64,000 nt of DNA. It comes from Cornus controversa (taxonomy: Eukaryota; Streptophyta; Magnoliopsida; Cornales; Cornaceae). Made by a program: the position numbers and the translations under genes. This document shows, one piece after another, positions 33,751 through 46,134 of the stretch; position 1 is the stretch's first letter; the number at the start of each line of letters is the position of its first letter. The DNA is taken from NCBI GenBank assembly GCA_026545225.1, contig CM048845.1, positions 117,493,033 to 117,557,032 of the forward strand, in the 5' to 3' direction. The notes beneath the pieces were generated by a model, which worked only from the letters and a program-made list of their open reading frames with translations, was not told the origin of the DNA and ran no database searches.

Positions 33751-36700
33751 GGCTGCATGTTACAACAATAGCAGAGGATCTGGATATTGAAAGTATTTCT
33801 TCTACGCTACAATAAAAATATTATGTTTCTCAATTTTATGTCTGCTTCTAATTATATGATGAACCTACATTGACTGGATCAAACCAGGAAAGGAAAGATA
33901 AAACTCGGTTCCAGTTTATGCAATCCAACATTTAAAACTTGGGTCTTTCTAGAGTTAGCTAATTGATGAAGAGATTGTGATAAAAATAAAAGATGGAGAG
34001 CTAGATCACACTTGAGCTCACAATGTTGAGGCGATTATATATTTATATATATAGAGAGAGAGAGAGTTATTTAATAATGAATAGCTCATGCTGGAGATAG
34101 CAATGTTGAGTTGAATAGATGGCTACACTCTAAGGAGTTGAAAAGATAATACTTATGCGGGGTCTTAGTTGTTAAAACACCAATCAAGTATACTCACTGC
34201 AGCCTACTTCATTATAGTATAAAAACTAAAATTATTGTGTTTTATAGGAAATGATGCTACAATAATTTCATTGCCAAGGCACCTAACAAGAAAAGAACCA
34301 ATTAACGAATATATGTAACACCCTTCATTAAGCAGAATTGGTAACAGTTGATCATACCCCAAAGGAAAAAGAATTATGTGAAAGCTTCTGGGCAAGTAGT
34401 ATTTTACATATAGGTGCACATAGATTCTTCTTTTTTTTCCATTAATGCCATGTAGAGCCATATACTCCATTAAAACCTAACAATAGTATGTTTTTTAATT
34501 TCTCACCACAACCCACATCCCTTATGGCTTCTCTGATCCTTTTGACACTTTAATATAAAAAATAATCATCAATATCGGATTGTTTATTTGATGTTATTTT
34601 CTAGTATTTTTTGTATTTTGTGGCCTTGTCAAATGTTCCAAAAGGGCAAAGTTACTAGATATGTAGAACCAATATGTTCCAAACACACACATGAGAAGAT
34701 CTAACGGTGACACTGATAAAATTTATTAGGATTAGGCTGTCTTTGATGGTTTAGTCACGTGAAAAAATGATTCTATTCAAATCTAAAGATGCTAAAAGCA
34801 CGCCAAGAAGGCAAAGAAAAACTTGGGTTGAGTGGTGAAAAATAATAATAATGCCCTATAATCTAACAAAGGATATGGTGTTGACTGAAACTGAGCAGCA
34901 TAAAAAAGAATTGTAGTGGAGAACTCCTGGTAGATTGAGGGGCCTGGGTTTCAAAATGGTCAGGTTTGAGCCATGCTAGTTCCCTTTATTTTCCTGATTT
35001 AACTGGTGCAGTGACTGTGGGATGACCGGGTGCTGTACCCTCGATTTGTAGTCTCGGGGTGGGTCCAAAAGGCCCTGCCCAGGTGAGTTCCAAGTTCCAA
35101 AAATGAACTCTAATAAGTTGGGAGAGTGTATGCATGTGCGTAAAGCAAGTTTATGTACCCATGTACATGTGTATATAAGCAATTTCTTCATTGTATGACT
35201 ATAAGTTTTCTGAGATATTTTATTATGTTTTTTAATGTTATCAATCAAATTGTTTATATCCTCGTCCTGAGTGAATGTAAAGGGATGTATTAATTATTTA
35301 ACTTATTTCTATGAATTATGTCTAACATTGAAATGAAATATGTATGGGATTGATACTACACTCTTGAATTGACTAATATTTTCTTAAGATAATTTACCCT
35401 AGTCTTCAATCATACACACTTAGTAGCAGGTGATCAACCAGTCTACCTCTTTCTCGGTGGATTTGGTCTTGATTTCCAAACCAAATAAGATTATATCATG
35501 CAGAAAATTCAACCTTAATTAGCAACAAAGGCTTTAATTGTTTGCCACATCAATCTTTTAAATCTAATGTGATGTTTATCCATCATAGGAACAGTGCTAA
35601 TAATGGGAAAATTATCCATTATTGGGGATATTCTAACAAAATATTTTCCAATAATTGTAAGTTTTAAAACATCAAGAAAGATTTTTTAGTCCTAATGGTA
35701 AGACATGCAATACCTGTGACTCCATTTATGTCTTTGGAATGTGAAGGTGTGAATACCATCTTAATCTTCTGTTTCCCACTTGCCTAAAATTTGTTAAATT
35801 TGCATGCCTACCTCAAATAGAGCTGGCAGTGGTAGGGATAGAAAAGGGGATTTTCTAAAGGTCGGTCATGAAATGAAGGTGCTTCCTATTCTCTATTAGA
35901 TGGGTTTTGGAATTTTCTAAACGGTTTTTGAAATTGAAAAGCGTATGCTACAATTCCCGATCAATATTTTTGTGCAATTCCAATAGTTAGTGTTCAACAA
36001 ATATTCTTGTTAGATAAGAATACAATCTGTGTCTTAGGAGGAATATCAGTCGACAACAAAAATCAATCGCAAGTTTATGTTTTGTCAATTGAAAATCACC
36101 TAGCTAGCTAGTAAGAGTGAGCTGCAAAACAATTTCCCAACCCCCACCACTGAGGATGATCTCAGTGCCAACATCAGGATTATATTTCTGCCTCTTTGAT
36201 TTTTTTTTTTTTTTGGTAAGTTAGATTTATACACAGGGACCATGCTTACACCCAATAAGAAACACACACATGTATGAGGACGTTATACATGTATAGAGAT
36301 GCACTGAACAAGGGGAGATCTCTTTTTCATGCAAAGTCACATCTCTGCATGTCTGAACAAGAAACTGACGGGGAATGATGTAACTTCATGTATTCAGGTG
36401 GACTAAGTCATATGATCATAATATATGTATAACGCACACATATATATATAATTATAATTATAATTATATATATAGGAGAGAGTGAGTGTGTGTTTTCTTT
36501 TAACATGAATTTCATGCATTACTGGACCGGCAATACTGAAATATAAATATTCTTAATATAGATTGTCCAACCAGAGAAGCAACCGAGTCCCCCAAATTCA
36601 ACCGAGCAAGTTTACGGGGACAAAGCAGCTTCGAATTTCAAAACCAACCAGAAATGTAATAAAACTCAACCCAAAAAACAAAAATTGCTATAAATCACAA

Positions 36701-36974
36701 ACAAATAAAAACAAGAAAAGACAACACAGTACACACTAAATGCCATTAAGAAAACAAACTCTGCAAATTCAAAGGACGAAGAGAATAATTCAACTTTGCA
36801 AAATCTGAACTAAAAATAAAACAATTGCAAGTTTTATTTATTTTTGGTTCTTCCAGTACTTTGTTCTCCTTCCTCTTTGTCCAATCCAACGGGTGTAAAA
36901 GGAACTAGAACATTGATACATTGCATATATTGAGTGAAGGTAAGTGATAAGAGAGAGAGAGTAGAGTGTGGCGT
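33751..36974. other. Intergenic DNA downstream of the SRS gene
   Basis: The stretch includes GA-rich (34055-34067) and AT-rich (36435-36475) simple repeats and a degraded LINE-like patch at 34735-34930. The last 100-200 bases should be the 3' UTR of the minus-strand SRS gene. No other gene was recognised. Confidence 0.5.
34735..34930 (+). mobile_element. Degraded LINE-like fragment
   Basis: Forward translation gives a WFSHVKK motif followed about 50 codons later by ELLW/WRT-like residues, as in the C-terminal tail of plant L1-type reverse transcriptases (WFGHV...LDRAEWR). There are many stops, so this is a heavily decayed remnant if the assignment is right. Confidence 0.3.
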
Positions 36975-38282
36975 TCAAGATCTTGGGTACGGAAAGAATT
37001 GCGTACCAGTCATGAAAGTGTTGTTTGGAGCTGAATATTGAGGAGGGTCAAGAAATGCTGCAGCGGTCGCGGCGGCGGTGGTGATGGTGGAAGTTGTGGT
37101 GGCGGCGGCGGTGGTAATGAGATTCAGTTGTTGAACACCTCCGCTGCCACCGCCGGACGAACTATGATCACCGGCCATGTGATGGGTTTCCAGGCCTTGA
37201 TCGTAGAGAATGCCCTTGAAGACATGCCCACCAATGTTGAGAGCCGTCTGATACGCATACTGGTCTTCAGTGTCATCAATGGAGCTCACTCGAACACAGC
37301 GGAAAACCGCTGGTGAATTTACTTCTGCTGGAAAATTTCCCACTTCCAACCCTAATGGAATATGATACAAATTCATCAGATTTGACAAATCAAAGTTTTC
37401 TGAAAATTAAAAACAAAAAACTACTATATACATGTATATATTCTAAAAGTAAAGATGATAACACAAATATCAAAGCGCACGGACAAACACAAATAGGAAA
37501 AAATAGTCTCTTGTTGTCAATCCAATCGTCAGAATTACTAAATAACAGTATTTTGAAAGAAAGACAGAAAAAAGCTGATGGGTCTTGCTATGGAGGTGGA
37601 TTTAATCACACGCAATCGAATTTTCTTTTCACACAATCACTCTCTCTTGGATTTCTCAAGAATTATTAGAGTACAATCCACGTGAATCTTTGAAATAGTG
37701 GGTGGTTCAAAGCGTATAGAAACATCTCATCAAACACAAACTGTACGTACCTGACGTGTTGGCACTTGGATTTTCTCTCTCGGACCTTTTGATATTCTCT
37801 CTCAGTTGTTGGTGGTGTTGATGTTCTTCTTGCTGTTGCTGCCTCTCGCGCCTTCTAGCAGCAGGAACCCAAGTGCTCCTGACATGGGTTTGGCATCGAA
37901 ACCCTTGACTCTTACAACAAGTCCTACACCTCATATGTGCACAGTCCTTCTTTGCTTGGTTTCCACAATCTTTACAGTTGATAACTCCTCCTTTAGTGGT
38001 CACAAACGCCGATCTCGACGACTCATCGACGGAGGTGTTGATGGTTGTGGTGTTTGGTGCAACTGTAGCTTGGCTTCCACCAGATGAATAAAGATCTTGT
38101 AATCTTTGTTGATGGACATGTTGTAGTTGTCGTTGCCATAGCTGGGAAGTACCCATGTGAGATAATATTACATCTTCATCATTTCTGTACAAGAACCGGC
38201 TCTGTGGAGCACTGATTTCGCTTTGGCTTTGGTTGTTGTTTGTTCCTGATCTTACTCCGCCTAGTGGGAAAAACCCAGCCAT
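36975..38282 (-). CDS. SRS: SHI/STY/SRS-family zinc-finger transcription factor, 2 exons
   Basis: Exon 1 is 38282-37751 and exon 2 is 37351-36975, with a 399-bp GT-AG intron in phase 1; the product is 302 aa. It starts MAGFFPLGG, the family's usual N-terminus. Residues 103-133 form the RING-like C3HC3H zinc finger ([12 protein letters not shown], then [14 protein letters not shown] and QTH), followed by [13 protein letters not shown] and a Q/H-rich stretch. Exon 2 gives [13 protein letters not shown] and the family-specific IGGH domain (about 194-226, FRCVRVSS...[10 protein letters not shown]), and it ends FFPYPRS. Known relatives (SHI, STY1, SRS5) are nuclear activators of auxin biosynthesis genes, acting in gynoecium, leaf and root primordium development. 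The start chosen is the conserved MAGFF methionine; an in-frame ATG lies 17 codons upstream at 38333. An Ala/Thr-rich run sits near residues 255-275. The exact subgroup cannot be fixed. Confidence 0.93.
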
Positions 38283-38518
38283 TTTTCCCCCTTTAAACAA
38301 GTCCCAAACCTCAATTGTGACTGCAGATAACATAGCAGAATCAATTACTCCCCAATTGAAACCCAGAAATGAAATGGGTATTCTTCAATTTTTCTGGGTT
38401 TTTGTGGGTTTGATTTGTTTTTCTGATTTGCCTTTTGGTGTGAGGTGGGTAAGATCCATGTAGAAACTGGCCTTTGAATGGTGGGTTCTCTTTTCTTCTT
38501 TTTTTTCTTGAATCTGTG

Positions 38519-38530
38519 TTATATATATTT
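38519..38530 (-). promoter_or_regulatory. Candidate TATA box of the SRS gene
   Basis: On the minus strand the sequence reads CAAATATATATAACACAG about 240 bp upstream of the MAGFF start. CT/GA-rich tracts upstream (about 38685-38760) are common in plant core promoters. Position and spacing are plausible only. Confidence 0.3.
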
Positions 38531-38599
38531 GTCTGTAGTCGGTGGTGATGAATTAGTGCAGCTTTCTCTGGTAGGCAAGTCGGCGACTTTGTTAATGGA

Positions 38600-39497
38600 G
38601 CCCTCAGTTGTTTGTTTGGCTGTGTCGAAAGCATTTATGATTGAGAATTATAGCTCTGCAACGGCGCCGTCATGGCTCAAAAACAATCTCTCTCTCTTTC
38701 TCTCTCTACTTGTCATCATCCCTTCCATTCTCTGCCCCTCTATCTCTCTCTCTCTCGCACACACTGATCTCTGGTGGCAAAGAGAACTCAAAGTCTCAAC
38801 AGTACTCTTGTGTTCTCTTGTTTGGGTTGAAGAAAAACCTTTCTCCTCCATCATGATTTCATCACTACTGCCAATGATCAAGTGGAGCTCTCCATCGCAT
38901 GCCCATCTAACGGTCTATAAGATGCCACGTGTCAGTGTTGCTTTTGTCTCGTAGCTCTTGCACCGGAAGACCCGCTACTTTACACTTTCTCTACCTTTAG
39001 TTTACTTTTTTTTTAATTTATTTATTAGGAACATGTTATTTTTATTTTTTTTAAATGATGTTACCTGTAATTATTTTTTAATTTTTATTTTTGGTAAATA
39101 ATGGTACTTGTACTTGTTCAGCTCATGATAGAATGAAAAATATAATTCCGAAATTCTTATTTTCATTGTCGGCTATATGTTTTGGACATTTTGAAGCAGA
39201 ATCACATGGTTCCAATTGAGTCAACTGAACGTATTCAATATTGAGGAAAGATGGATAGAGTTGGCAACAAAAAAATGATAATGTGGTTTGACCTAGGAAG
39301 TTCAGATAAATATAGAGGATAAGGATATGGTATGATAATACGAAAATTTTCAAGAAAAAACAATATAAACGGTAGAATACAGCAATAAAAATAATAATTT
39401 TTAATTAATTTTATAATATTATAAATATAAATGCAATCATTAATATGTTCTAAATATATAAACCATTAAATTTAACAATCCAAAAGGTATTAAATCA

Positions 39498-39540
<43 letters not shown>

Positions 39541-40253
39541 AATACTTCTTTTTAAAAATAATATGATTGTTCAAAAAATTATATTTTAATGTTAAAAAGT
39601 TGTCGTAAATGTGTTCTGAAATATTTGAGAATAATTGAATATATGATCGTAAGATCAGAAAGGTATTAGATACATGTTAGAAATAAAAATATATATATGT
39701 ATTTTAAAATTATTAATACGTTTAAAAAATATCAGATACATATTTGTATAAATATGTGAGCAGTATTGGCATATGATACTGACATGATATGAATACATCA
39801 TTTTTGTACAAATATATGTGCTTCCTGTGGTGACGGACTGATATTACGTCATGAAAAAATATAATATATATAACCGACTTTAACTACTTATAAAATGTTT
39901 TATTTAAGTTTATTGGATATATTCATGAATTTTCGACAATTTTATAGTGGGGATTGATAATTGCATATCTCAAAAGAATTTTCACATTTTACTTGATAAC
40001 ACAATTGCCCTTTAAGAATAAAATGTAAGAATATTTGTTGGGACAATTTGTAGAGTATAGGATATGTGAGAATAATTTTAATGGACAATTGTGTTATTCT
40101 TTTTTTTTTTTTAAATAAATATATAGAATGTTTAAGTACTTTTTGAATTGCAAGTATCAAAATTTTCTTTTGTAACTTATATATCCATTTGAGACTTAGA
40201 AATAAAGCCAATGTTTAAAAATAAAAAACTTCGAAATTTATAAAAGATAAAAG
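38600..40253. other. Promoter-side and intergenic DNA of the SRS gene
   Basis: A CT-rich microsatellite-like tract lies at about 38685-38760, and 38900-40250 is AT-rich with a (TA)n array at 39499-39537. Plus-strand open frames here are low-complexity and lie over the SRS promoter side; none is supported as a gene. Confidence 0.45.
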
Positions 40254-40670
40254 CCTTGTTTGAAGAAGCTTCTGATTCTAAAATTTCTTCCATTTAAAAA
40301 GCATTTGAAGAATGCCTCCAGTCAAAGGAGTTTAAAAGAAAAAAGTTGTTTGGTGGATGAATTTTTTGAAATTCTTTCTACAATTAACACATTTTTAACT
40401 TGACAAATTTATCCTTAAGAATCACTCTCAATAGGCAAGTTTCACGAAATAAAAAGAAGCAAAAATGTCTATAAAATTTATTACTTAAAATAATTATGGC
40501 TTCCTTCTAAAAATAAGTTTTTTTAACTTCCTTTGAAGAGACTTTTTAGGACTTCGGCTTTGATTAGAAAATTATTTTTCTTATTCCACCAAATACTAAC
40601 ATTTTTTTGAAAATAACTTCTTGAACTTGGAAGTCCGTTTCAATTCCCTAAGAAGCTCTCTCAAACGAGA
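40254..40670. mobile_element. Possible TIR element, about 417 bp
   Basis: The left end CCTTGTTTGAAGAAGCTTCT matches the reverse complement of the right end, TCTCGTTTGAGAGAGCTTCT, imperfectly. The interior is AT-rich and non-coding. No target duplication was identified, so the superfamily is unknown. Confidence 0.35.
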
Positions 40671-41303
40671 ACTAATTTTAGACTGACACAACAAGAACTT
40701 GACGGAGACATGTTTTGTAACATTACATAATCATTTTGTAAATAAGTTTTTTCAAAACTCTGGGACTTAGCTTGAATGGTAAAATCAAATGGCATGGGGT
40801 AAAAATGTAAAAATAAAGTTATACTTAAAAGCCAACACAAGCGTATTCAAAAAAATTTGTTTGAAGCTTCGATCTTACTTCTATCAAAATATAAGTCAAA
40901 TCGATGTGAAAGAAAGTGAGAAGAAGAGGAATAAGAAGAAAAAGAGGAGAAATAGAAGAAAGGGTGGAGACATCCGTATGGTACTATTGAGAATTTGAAT
41001 TTTTTATAATAATATATATATTTTGACTTATCCTTCTCGTGTTTGTATTCCATTTTTAAAAATTTTTTACCAAATCATTGTTTTCATATCCTATGTAACT
41101 GTTTGTGCTTTCTAAAATATATTCATACTATACTTTTTATCACTTGATTATTTTAATAATTACAAAAATAAACTACCATTAGAAAGTGAGTGTGATTAGA
41201 GATGGCAATGGTGACGGTGAATTTCAATCCTATCCCCGCTCCGTTTAGCAAAGCCCCCATTGCTGTCCAAAATCATTTATAAACGGAGATGGTTAGAGGC
41301 GGG

Positions 41304-42917
41304 GTGGGAGCACAACAATAATGAATTTAGAAGAATATATTTATAACTGTAATTGTACTCTTTTTTTTTTTATCTTTATACTATTACATAGTAAGATACA
41401 TGTTAACTACTAATAAGATTTGAACAAGATAAAGGGTTATATATATGTAATAATATTAGGATAACTTTGTATGTGTATAATATATATAAGGATAATATAA
41501 TAAATATATAATATAAACAGCGCGTGGTGGGAGCAGAACAATAATGGGTTTAGAAGAATGTAATTGTTTTTATTTTTTATTTTTATACTCTTATGTGGCA
41601 AGATACTTGTTAACAACTAATAAGATTTGACGAATATAAAAGGTTATATGTATATAATAATATTAGAATAATTTTGTATGTATATAATATATATAAAAAT
41701 AGGGAGCTGATATTAGCACTCCACCAATATCCTCTGGCACTCCACTTGCATCTTTTTGTAAAGTACAATTACAAAGGTGTCCCTCTATTATACAATATTT
41801 GATTCTTATATTTTTAATACCCTAATTGCCCTCATTTAATAATGTTAGAATTCTTAATTCCAAATTGCAACTTCTCTCTCGTGTTCTTTTTTGGTGTGAA
41901 AATACTTCTTCGTTGATTTTAAAAATATTATTTTTTCATGTTGAATCAATTTATCAATATTTATTTTAGAAGTAAAAAAGTTTAGAATTCAGTATAATGA
42001 TTTAGAAAGTATCAATCAAATGTATGTGATTCGGATAATAAAAGTTACATGATTAGATAAGTTGGGAAGAAGTTGTTAATAATAGATTACCTAGAGAAAT
42101 ATTAAAAATATATTTGCGTTGGAAACAAACATTATATCAATGAATAAAACCTATTTGAAAAAAAATTAATTATATTTAAAATCAAAAGAAAGTTTAATTT
42201 CATTTGAATAAAAATTATGATATATAGTTCTTTAAGAAAACTAAGGAAATCTTTTTTATTTTAATAGAGAACTTTTAGAAATTAAAATATGAAAAGAGAA
42301 AAACATGACTCTATGAAATATTTTTTCAATTGTAGCTGTCTTAATTTAACTAAGGAGCCTTTGCACCAAAATTTCAAAAGATAAAAATAAAAAAATTAAT
42401 ATAATATTTTTCTTCGTTTGCTTTTTATTTTCTCCTCCTTCCTTTCTATTTTGTTTGTTCACCAATTAATGGTATGTTTCAAAATTTTAATTTATGTTAT
42501 TTTATAAATAAGATACATGAAAAATAAATTACACGTTTGGTGAGTAAAAATAGAATATTTCAAATTTTGGATTCTTTGAGTTATATAGGATAGAGACACG
42601 AATAACAAGTTTCAATTGAAAAATATCTAAACTATAGTATTTGGGTGGTAATAAATGGATTGTTATATTGTAAACCTAAAGTAAAAAAGTTTAAAAAATT
42701 TTTTTTTTAAGAAAAGTAAAATAAAATTAAAATTGAATATTGAATTAGAAGGGCAATTATAGTACTAAAAATATAAGAATCTAAAATGGTATAACATATG
42801 ACCACTTTTGTAATTTTATTTTACAAAAATATAAGAGTGGAGTGTCAGAAGATATTGGTAGAGTGCCAATATCAACTCCCTAAAAATAATATAATAAATA
42901 TATAATATCAACAAAGG
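41304..42917 (+). repeat. 223-bp tandem duplication; second copy split by a TIR element
   Basis: Copy 1 (41304-41526) and copy 2 (from 41527) both start GTGGGAGCA, contain ACAATAATG and TTTAGAAGAAT, then a T-rich tract and TAATAAGATTTGA. They end in ATAATATAATAAATATATAA. Copy 2 is interrupted at 41701 by the element at 41702-42880 and resumes after it, giving an internal empty-site control. Upstream (41200-41300) is GATGGCAATGGTGACGG, resembling the end of a hAT-type repeat. Confidence 0.8.
41702..42880. mobile_element. Non-autonomous TIR element, 1,179 bp, 8-bp TSD
   Basis: Ends are GGGAGCTGATATTAGCACTC and, reverse-complemented, GGGAGTTGATATTGGCACTC. Similarity continues about 85 bp inwards. 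The flanking duplication is TAAAAATA (41694-41701 and 42881-42888). The interior is AT-rich with no transposase. The 8-bp duplication fits hAT, while the long TIRs are also seen in Mutator-like MITEs, so the superfamily is open. Confidence 0.8.
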
Positions 42918-43752
42918 ATAAGATGTTTATCTTTGTTTCAGTACTCGCCCTTCCACCATGTAAATTTTTCTCTTGCAATAGTACTTTTTCTAATAAATAT
43001 GAAGTATTCAAATATCTTCACCATATATATATATATATATATACTTGTGAAGTGCAAGTATATTTATATGTACGTATGGAGATTTAAATAATAATTATTT
43101 CCATTCGAAAAAGAGTATTAATTATGGGCATTAAGCGTGAGAGTATTAAAAAAATTCCGTAAGACTAATATAATCTCTCAATATATATTTTCATTTTTTA
43201 TGACGTGTGCGAATCATGTGCGCGAACTCCAATAATTGCGTAGCTGCTTGTTTGTCTTTCATTCTCGAGCCCTGAGTTTGTTTGTTCGCGGCAAGTTGAC
43301 TAGCCGAGTCATGTTTTCCACTTTAGCAACACATATATATCTATATATATATATATATATACTCCTATAATTTATTATCGTATATAGAGAGAGAGAGAGA
43401 CGAGAGAAAAACAAAGCGCGCTTAGTTTAATTCTTGTGCGCATTAATTACTTGGTTCTGATTCAAATTTCAACAGTGAATTCAATTTTATACTCCCCATT
43501 GAGCTTATATGCTAGGGCTAGGGCTAGGGATGTAGGGGCGTCCAAAGGCCAAACCACCGATCCCTATGTTAACTAACTTTTATTGAAGAGAATTTAATAG
43601 TAGTCGCGTTTGGGGGGTGGGGGATCAAATTATACAGAATTTTATATTTGTAAAATAGTTATATAATATTTACCTTTTTTTTTTTTTAATACCACTATTA
43701 TATCTTCATTATTTAAAAATAGTTATTCTTTATTATTTCAATAGATTATAAG
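42918..43752. other. Intergenic DNA, no gene seen
   Basis: AT microsatellites lie near 43024-43042 and 43342-43360, with a GA tract near 43387-43400. A CTAGGGCTAGGGCTAGGG run at about 43512-43529 is a short telomere-like repeat. Nothing coding was found. Confidence 0.5.
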
Positions 43753-44367
43753 TAGAAGTGCAACTTGAGTTGGACAACCCAAATCTAAACCGAGCCAAAC
43801 TCGATTTTTTACGAATTTAGATAACTACTTTTACAATTAAGGTTGAACTTGGGTTGAAAATTTTCAACCCAAACTTAATTAGGATTAGACTTGGGTGGAA
43901 GTGTCAACAACCCGAGCTCAACTTGAACCCAAATTGTATTATTATTTTTATAGATATTTTTTATTTTAAATATATTATATATAATATTCAAATTATGATA
44001 ACATTTTTCTTTTCAACTTCCTTTATTTAAATCTTAATTTATTGTATGTTAATACTTTGGATAATTAATTTCGTAAAAATTTGTTTGTAATTTTTAAAAA
44101 TTTGCATTAAGTTCTTAATTTTGTGTGTGATTATGAGTAATCGAATGTGAAACTTATTAAATATCACTTTAATTTTCAATATAGAGATTAGTGATATAGA
44201 TAACCCGAATTAACCTCACTTTCTAACTCGAAATCCTAACTCGAGTTGCAATCCGAGTTTAAAAATTTCAGGATGGGTTGGGTTAGGGTTGAGTAGTTAG
44301 GGTTGAACATTTCATATGTAGAGTTAAGCCTGAATTGTACCTTTAACCCGTCCGAGTTGCAGCCCTA
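43753..44367. mobile_element. hAT-type MITE, 615 bp (family A, copy 2, inverted)
   Basis: This is the same family and length as 26815-27428 but in opposite orientation. The left end is TAGAAGTGCAACTTGAG and the reverse-complemented right end is TAGGGCTGCAACTCGGAC. Flanking 8-mers ATTATAAG and ATTGGAGG match at only five positions, so this insertion looks older than copy 1. Confidence 0.65.
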
Positions 44368-44744
44368 ATTGGAGGGCATTTTAGTCAATATTTGGACAAA
44401 AGAGAGGTGAGTGTAAATTTTTTACAAACATAACACCTGTGTATAATTAGGGTAAACCATAGGGGAGGTCAGTGTATTTTACCCAAGAATTAAAGAGGAG
44501 GAAGAGTTAAGGATGATGGACCATTATCCACTCTAGTGAGAGTTTCTCTCCAATCTTTTTAGTGACCATATTTGTTACAATCGGTGGTGACGAACACTAC
44601 TACACTGAGTGACACCAATCACTAGTAACTCACGTTACTAAAATAGATAATATTGGATAACATTGTAACACCCATTTTAATAACATGTGTTACCACTCAT
44701 AGTTACAAACGTTACCCACCAGAGAGACTGCGAGAAATACTAAA

Positions 44745-45652
44745 GGAAGAATTACTAATAAGTCATACTTTTAAACTTTAAAGACAAATAAATCCTATAA
44801 ATTTTCATAAAGATAAAGACGTTCTACTTTTAAACTCTAAAGACTAATAAGTCCTATAAAATTTTCGCAAAGACAAATAAGTCCTAAGAAAAAGTTCATC
44901 GGACAATGAAGTCCTATTTTTTATAAAAAAAATTCCAACAAAATCTATAATTAGTACAATTTCTCTTTTACCCTTTTTCATATATCACGTATGTTGTCTA
45001 ATTAATTTTCTCCAAACTATTTTGCTAAAAAAATTACTGAAAATAAATAATTTAAGAAAAAAGTTTTATTTCAAATTCACATTATGTTCGATTTGTTAAG
45101 ATAATTTGATAATATTTTTAGATAACATTGTCTTAAATTCATAGAGATTTATTTTTTATTATTGAGTTTTTTAAGCAATATTAAATAGAAAATTTGAAAA
45201 CAATAGAAAAAATTATTTATTATTCATAAATGTAATGAATGAAAAGTATTTCATTGTATTTTAACATATTGTGAGTATTTACTGAAAATGAATTTGAAAT
45301 AATTTTGTAAATGTCTTAGGATTAGTAATTTTGGTAACAATTAATATTTTTCTAAATAGGTATTAGTTACAAAATATTGAAAGTAGAGAGAAAATTTGTA
45401 TTTTAGTGTAAAAAAAAAAGCACTAATAAAAATTGATAAATACATGGCAATACTGAAAAAGAGTTAATTATTAATAAATTTTGAACTTAGTTGAAAATAT
45501 TTTTTTAAAGAAGGACTTATTTGTTTTTGTAAAAATTTTATAGGACTTATTTGCCATTAATGTTTAGAAGTAGGATTTTTTTGCCTTTTTAAAATTTTAT
45601 AGAACTTATTTATCTTTAGAGTTTAAAAGTAGAACTTATTAATAATTTTTTC
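44745..45652. mobile_element. Mutator-like element with long TIRs, 908 bp, 9-bp TSD
   Basis: Terminal inverted repeats of about 140 bp start GGAAGAATTACTAATAAGTC on the left and GAAAAAATTATTAATAAGTT on the right (reverse-complemented). Each arm contains several copies of AATAAGTCCTATAAA-like units. It is flanked by a perfect 9-bp duplication, AATACTAAA (44736-44744 and 45653-45661). There is no transposase. Long TIRs plus a 9-bp duplication point to the Mutator superfamily. Confidence 0.75.
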
Positions 45653-45661
45653 AATACTAAA

Positions 45662-46131
45662 TGGAGGGAATTTTTACTCAAGGATGATAGGAGGGTAAAA
45701 CATTTCTTTGGGTCCACTGTTTTGCTTTTATTCAAGGAAAATTATTTTAAAGTGAGTGGAAGAAAATAAATAATATAGTATAAATGATATTATTAATCAA
45801 ATTTCAATGTATTAATTAATATATTTAAAGGTTGGTTCAGTGGAAGAAAATAAATTCTTGGTCTTTAATGCATTATCCTACTTCATACATTCAAGAGCTG
45901 AAAATCATTCGGATCCACCCCCAGTGAAGGCATAAATCATTGTTCTAACTTTCTTTATGCTATTATTTTATTTGAGGAAAACAGTCTTGGTAAGTTTCGT
46001 TATGGCATTGTTCCGATGTAAGAATTTTTTTTTTTTTTTTTTGAGAAAGAAAAAATTTCATGAAAATTCTCTCATATGAAGTAATGTTTCGGTTCATGAA
46101 AATTCTCAAATTGTTGTGAAGTGTTCATAAT
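45662..46131. other. Intergenic DNA, no gene seen
   Basis: AT-rich, with a poly-T run at about 46026-46042. No coding or transposon end was recognised. Confidence 0.5.
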
Positions 46132-46134
46132 TAA

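Noticed and set aside
37038-37316. 92-aa plus-strand ORF with a glycine-rich start
   Set aside because: It is the antisense shadow of the Ala/Thr-rich and IGGH region of the SRS gene.
38478-38954. 158-aa plus-strand ORF upstream of the SRS gene
   Set aside because: It is low-complexity (Ser/Leu-rich from CT tracts), has no family resemblance, and lies over the SRS promoter and 5' UTR.
43512-43529. Telomere-like CTAGGGCTAGGGCTAGGG run
   Set aside because: Three units only and not the exact plant telomere unit (TTTAGGG); most likely chance or a minor interstitial repeat.
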